Part shown: piece after piece, positions 63,541-64,000 of the stretch
Numbering within the stretch: position 1 is the stretch's first letter
Layout of the letters: every line of letters begins with the position of its first letter
Assembly: GCA_021776805.1 (NCBI GenBank)
Contig: JAJFFD010000074.1
Coordinates: 62,001-126,000 of the forward strand
Length of the DNA stretch: 64,000 bases
Source: Planctomycetota bacterium
GTDB taxonomy: Bacteria > Planctomycetota > UBA1135 > UBA2386
Direction of reading: 5' to 3'
Notes under the pieces: model-generated
Seen by the model: the letters and a program-made list of their open reading frames with translations, nothing else
The model's database searches: none
Told to the model about the DNA's origin: nothing
Translations under genes and position numbers: made by a program

Positions 63541-64000
63541 CTAGTTGGCCAGGGAAGCCTTGCTCGACAAGCCCTCACGCTTGCGTGGCAGGGGCAGAAT
63601 CGAAGGGACGCGCTGCCGGTAGTCCTCGTAGCCCCGATGTGCTTTCACCAGGTCTCGCTCCTCGATCTTGACGGCAACCAGGATGTAGCTCGTGAATGCC
63701 CCGGCGAAGACCAGGTGCCCGAGACTCATTTGCGGGGTTGACCAGAAAGCGACAAGGAATCCGAGCATCAGGGGATGGCGAACCATCTTGTAGAGCAGAT
63801 TCTCCTTCAGCTCGACCTTCGTATAGGGCTTGCCCTGGGCATAGAGAACGACTTGCCGCAGGCCGAAGAGATCGAAGTGATCGATGACGAAGGTCGAGAC
63901 GAGAGCCAGACCCCATCCCAGGAAGCCAAGCACCTGCAGGCTCATTGCCAGACCCGGATGATCAAGGGACCAGATCACTGCATCCATTGGCCGCCATTGC
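63541..64000 (-). CDS. MddA/NnrU-type membrane methyltransferase (methanethiol S-methyltransferase-like), 5' end outside the window
   Basis: The frame is still open at the window edge (QWRP precedes the first in-window Met at 63987), so the N-terminal part is missing. The visible ~150 residues have three transmembrane segments and the family blocks HFDLFGLRQV, KENLLYKMVRHPLMLGFLVAFWSTP and KIEERDLVKAHRGYEDYRQRVP, where the RHP and EERDL motifs bind S-adenosylmethionine. The arrangement fits MddA, which methylates methanethiol to dimethyl sulfide, better than NnrU or isoprenylcysteine methyltransferase. The assignment rests on the C-terminal half only. Confidence 0.75.
   Translation of the reverse strand, partial: QWRPMDAVIWSLDHPGLAMSLQVLGFLGWGLALVSTFVIDHFDLFGLRQVVLYAQGKPYTKVELKENLLYKMVRHPLMLGFLVAFWSTPQMSLGHLVFAGAFTSYILVAVKIEERDLVKAHRGYEDYRQRVPSILPLPRKREGLSSKASLAN

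Overview
The window is a gene-dense, GC-rich bacterial chromosome segment with about 50 protein-coding genes. I saw no rRNA, tRNA, CRISPR array, transposase or phage gene. Gene content suggests a Gram-negative environmental bacterium with many exported proteins. A sigma factor fused to a membrane segment and extracytoplasmic repeats, BNR and EF-hand secreted proteins, and secreted peptidases point to Planctomycetota or a neighbouring phylum. That placement is an inference from style, not a phylogeny.

Layout. 1-12.1 kb: an edge-truncated unknown gene, a cysteine desulfurase-like PLP enzyme, a zinc-ribbon/LemA/M48 protease operon, a leftward SGNH-dgcN-dgcA set (D-glutamate or dipeptide epimerisation), a large BNR protein with an inserted PDZ domain, and a secreted serine hydrolase. 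12.3-24 kb: a dynamin-like GTPase, then a rightward run of M14 carboxypeptidase, folD, a DDAH-like hydrolase, a secreted amidohydrolase, a vWA-like protein and a HEAT-repeat protein. 24-37.2 kb: a surface-glycan locus for pseudaminic acid or a related nonulosonate. It has PseB, PseC, an SpsF/PseF-type cytidylyltransferase, PseI, a class III aminotransferase, an aldo/keto reductase, an FAD oxidoreductase, three methyltransferases, a sulfotransferase and a protein with bacterial sialyltransferase motifs. 37.2-49.6 kb: an EF-hand/thioredoxin-like secreted protein, a lipoprotein, a thioredoxin-fold gene with an in-frame UGA at its first redox cysteine (candidate selenoprotein), the sigma-factor fusion, an SGNH protein, a GT-C type membrane protein and an M20 amidohydrolase. 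50.2-60.3 kb: an eight-gene leftward respiratory operon. It encodes a six-domain c-type cytochrome, a NapA-like molybdoenzyme, three NapG/NapF-type ferredoxins, a NapH-like protein, a small membrane protein and a NosR/NapH-like protein with YHS-type domains. 60.7-64 kb: a lipoprotein, a second dynamin-like GTPase paralogous to the first, and the 3' part of an MddA/NnrU-type methyltransferase cut by the window edge.

The most notable items are: (1) the UGA-containing UxxC thioredoxin gene with a plausible bacterial SECIS hairpin; (2) the nap-like operon with no NapB or NapC, where a hexahaem cytochrome probably replaces them; (3) a glycan locus that ends in a likely nonulosonate transferase but lacks recognisable PseG and PseH; (4) two dynamin-like GTPases with oppositely charged tails. 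Genes are tightly packed: many ATGA start-stop overlaps mark operons, and several convergent pairs overlap at their 3' ends.
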